Below the pieces are notes generated by a model. That model ran no database searches, was not told the DNA's origin, and saw only the letters and a program-made list of their open reading frames with translations. A DNA stretch of 6,305 nucleotides, taken from Chroococcopsis sp964623815 (GTDB taxonomy: Bacteria > Cyanobacteriota > Cyanobacteriia > Cyanobacteriales > Microcystaceae). Shown here one piece after another: positions 5,998 to 6,305 of the stretch. Every line of letters starts with the position of its first letter. The stretch's first letter is position 1. The position numbers and the translations under genes are program-made. The DNA lies in NCBI GenBank assembly GCA_964623815.1, contig CAZUVR010000138.1, forward strand, positions 1-6,305. Reading direction: 5' to 3'.

Positions 5998-6305
5998 TAC
6001 TAGAGAAAACCCGATGAGTTTTCAAATTAGGCATCGTGAACAACTGATGGCGAAAAAACAGTTCAAATATTTTTTTAGTCAGCCCAAAAGAACGGCACCG
6101 ACAGTGCAATTGTCTAAGGAGCTGTTTCACTTGTCCCCAAAGATTTTCAATTGGGTTTTCTTCTGGAGCATAAGGGGCAAATCGCAAGCAATGAATTTTC
6201 CAATCTTCGCCTGAATTAATTTCTGTTAAAAACTCCTTCCATTCTTCGGAACGATGATAACTCGCACCATCCCAAATTAAAACTATTTTCTTTCCCTCAT
6301 TTATA
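5965..6305 (-). mobile_element. IS630-family insertion sequence, partial (3' end only; boundary approximate)
   Basis: The transposase fragment identifies this as one end of an IS630/Tc1-mariner-type element that continues past the right edge of the window. Such elements usually end within a few tens of bases of the transposase stop and duplicate a TA target. TA dinucleotides at 5964-5965 and 5967-5968, followed by ACCAAATCCTGTTT (5968-5981), are candidates for the element's edge. The other end is outside the window, so the terminal repeat cannot be confirmed and the left limit is a guess. Confidence 0.55.
5990..6305 (-). CDS. IS630-family transposase, C-terminal part (partial, runs off window)
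   Basis: The minus-strand frame is open from the window edge (first whole codon at 6304-6302) to TAG at 5992-5990, giving 104 residues. It contains the C-terminal half of a DDE catalytic domain: VLIWDGASYHRS with the second catalytic Asp (codon 6271-6269), then FAPYAPEENPIENLW with the catalytic Glu of NPIEN (codon 6148-6146), 41 residues later. This is the IS630/Tc1-mariner signature. The first Asp and the N-terminal helix-turn-helix must lie beyond 6305. A TTG at 6187-6185 could be mistaken for a start, but homologous sequence continues upstream of it, so the true start is outside the window. No stop or frameshift is seen in this part. It points toward rtcB and converges with it. Confidence 0.85.
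   Translation of the reverse strand, partial: INEGKKIVLIWDGASYHRSEEWKEFLTEINSGEDWKIHCLRFAPYAPEENPIENLWGQVKQLLRQLHCRCRSFGLTKKIFELFFRHQLFTMPNLKTHRVFSSII

Noticed and set aside
5990..6187. A 65-residue minus-strand protein starting at TTG 6187
   Set aside because: The same frame stays open to the window edge and encodes the expected transposase sequence upstream (WDGASYHRS), so the TTG is an internal Leu codon and not the start.
6014..6214. A 66-residue plus-strand reading frame
   Set aside because: It lies antisense to the IS630 transposase, shows no family motif and has no ribosome site; it is a shadow.

Overview
The window is 6.3 kb of cyanobacterial chromosome. The evidence is two HIP1 palindromes (GCGATCGC), many CGATCG hexamers, heptad and C/G-run repeats of a kind common in cyanobacterial intergenic DNA, an NHLM/NHLP-type peptide export system, and an IS630-type transposase fragment. 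A Chroococcales or Oscillatoriales strain (Microcystis-like or similar) would fit, but I cannot name a genus from the sequence.

Positions 1-87 hold no gene. They contain a C-run/G-run inverted repeat followed by a degenerate CCAACTC heptad array that runs almost up to the first start codon. Positions 88-4358 are a two-gene operon. The first gene encodes an 882-residue ABC exporter (N-terminal non-peptidase domain, membrane domain, complete ATPase). Eleven bases later, with an AAGGAG ribosome site overlapping the stop codon, comes a 536-residue HlyD-type membrane-fusion protein. Both match the NHLM/NHLP ribosomal-peptide ('bacteriocin') export family. The ABC protein would energise and the adaptor would couple secretion of modified peptides across the envelope. 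The third usual part of this exporter (the C39-peptidase ABC protein), the modifying enzymes and the precursor peptides are not in the window.

After 78 AT-rich bases with promoter-like elements, positions 4437-5618 encode an intact RtcB RNA ligase with all the expected metal ligands and the guanylylated histidine. It lacks the CGATCG hexamers that are dense in the operon, and probably has its own promoter.

Positions 5619-6305 are degraded, AT-rich accessory DNA: several short inverted repeats, a possible small reading frame broken at an A7 run (5820-5997), and on the minus strand the C-terminal 104 codons of an IS630-family transposase that runs off the window edge. The most useful points for follow-up are the incomplete exporter (which cargo, and where is the peptidase), the three 29-residue repeats in the adaptor, the sharp CGATCG boundary, and the broken small gene beside the insertion sequence.
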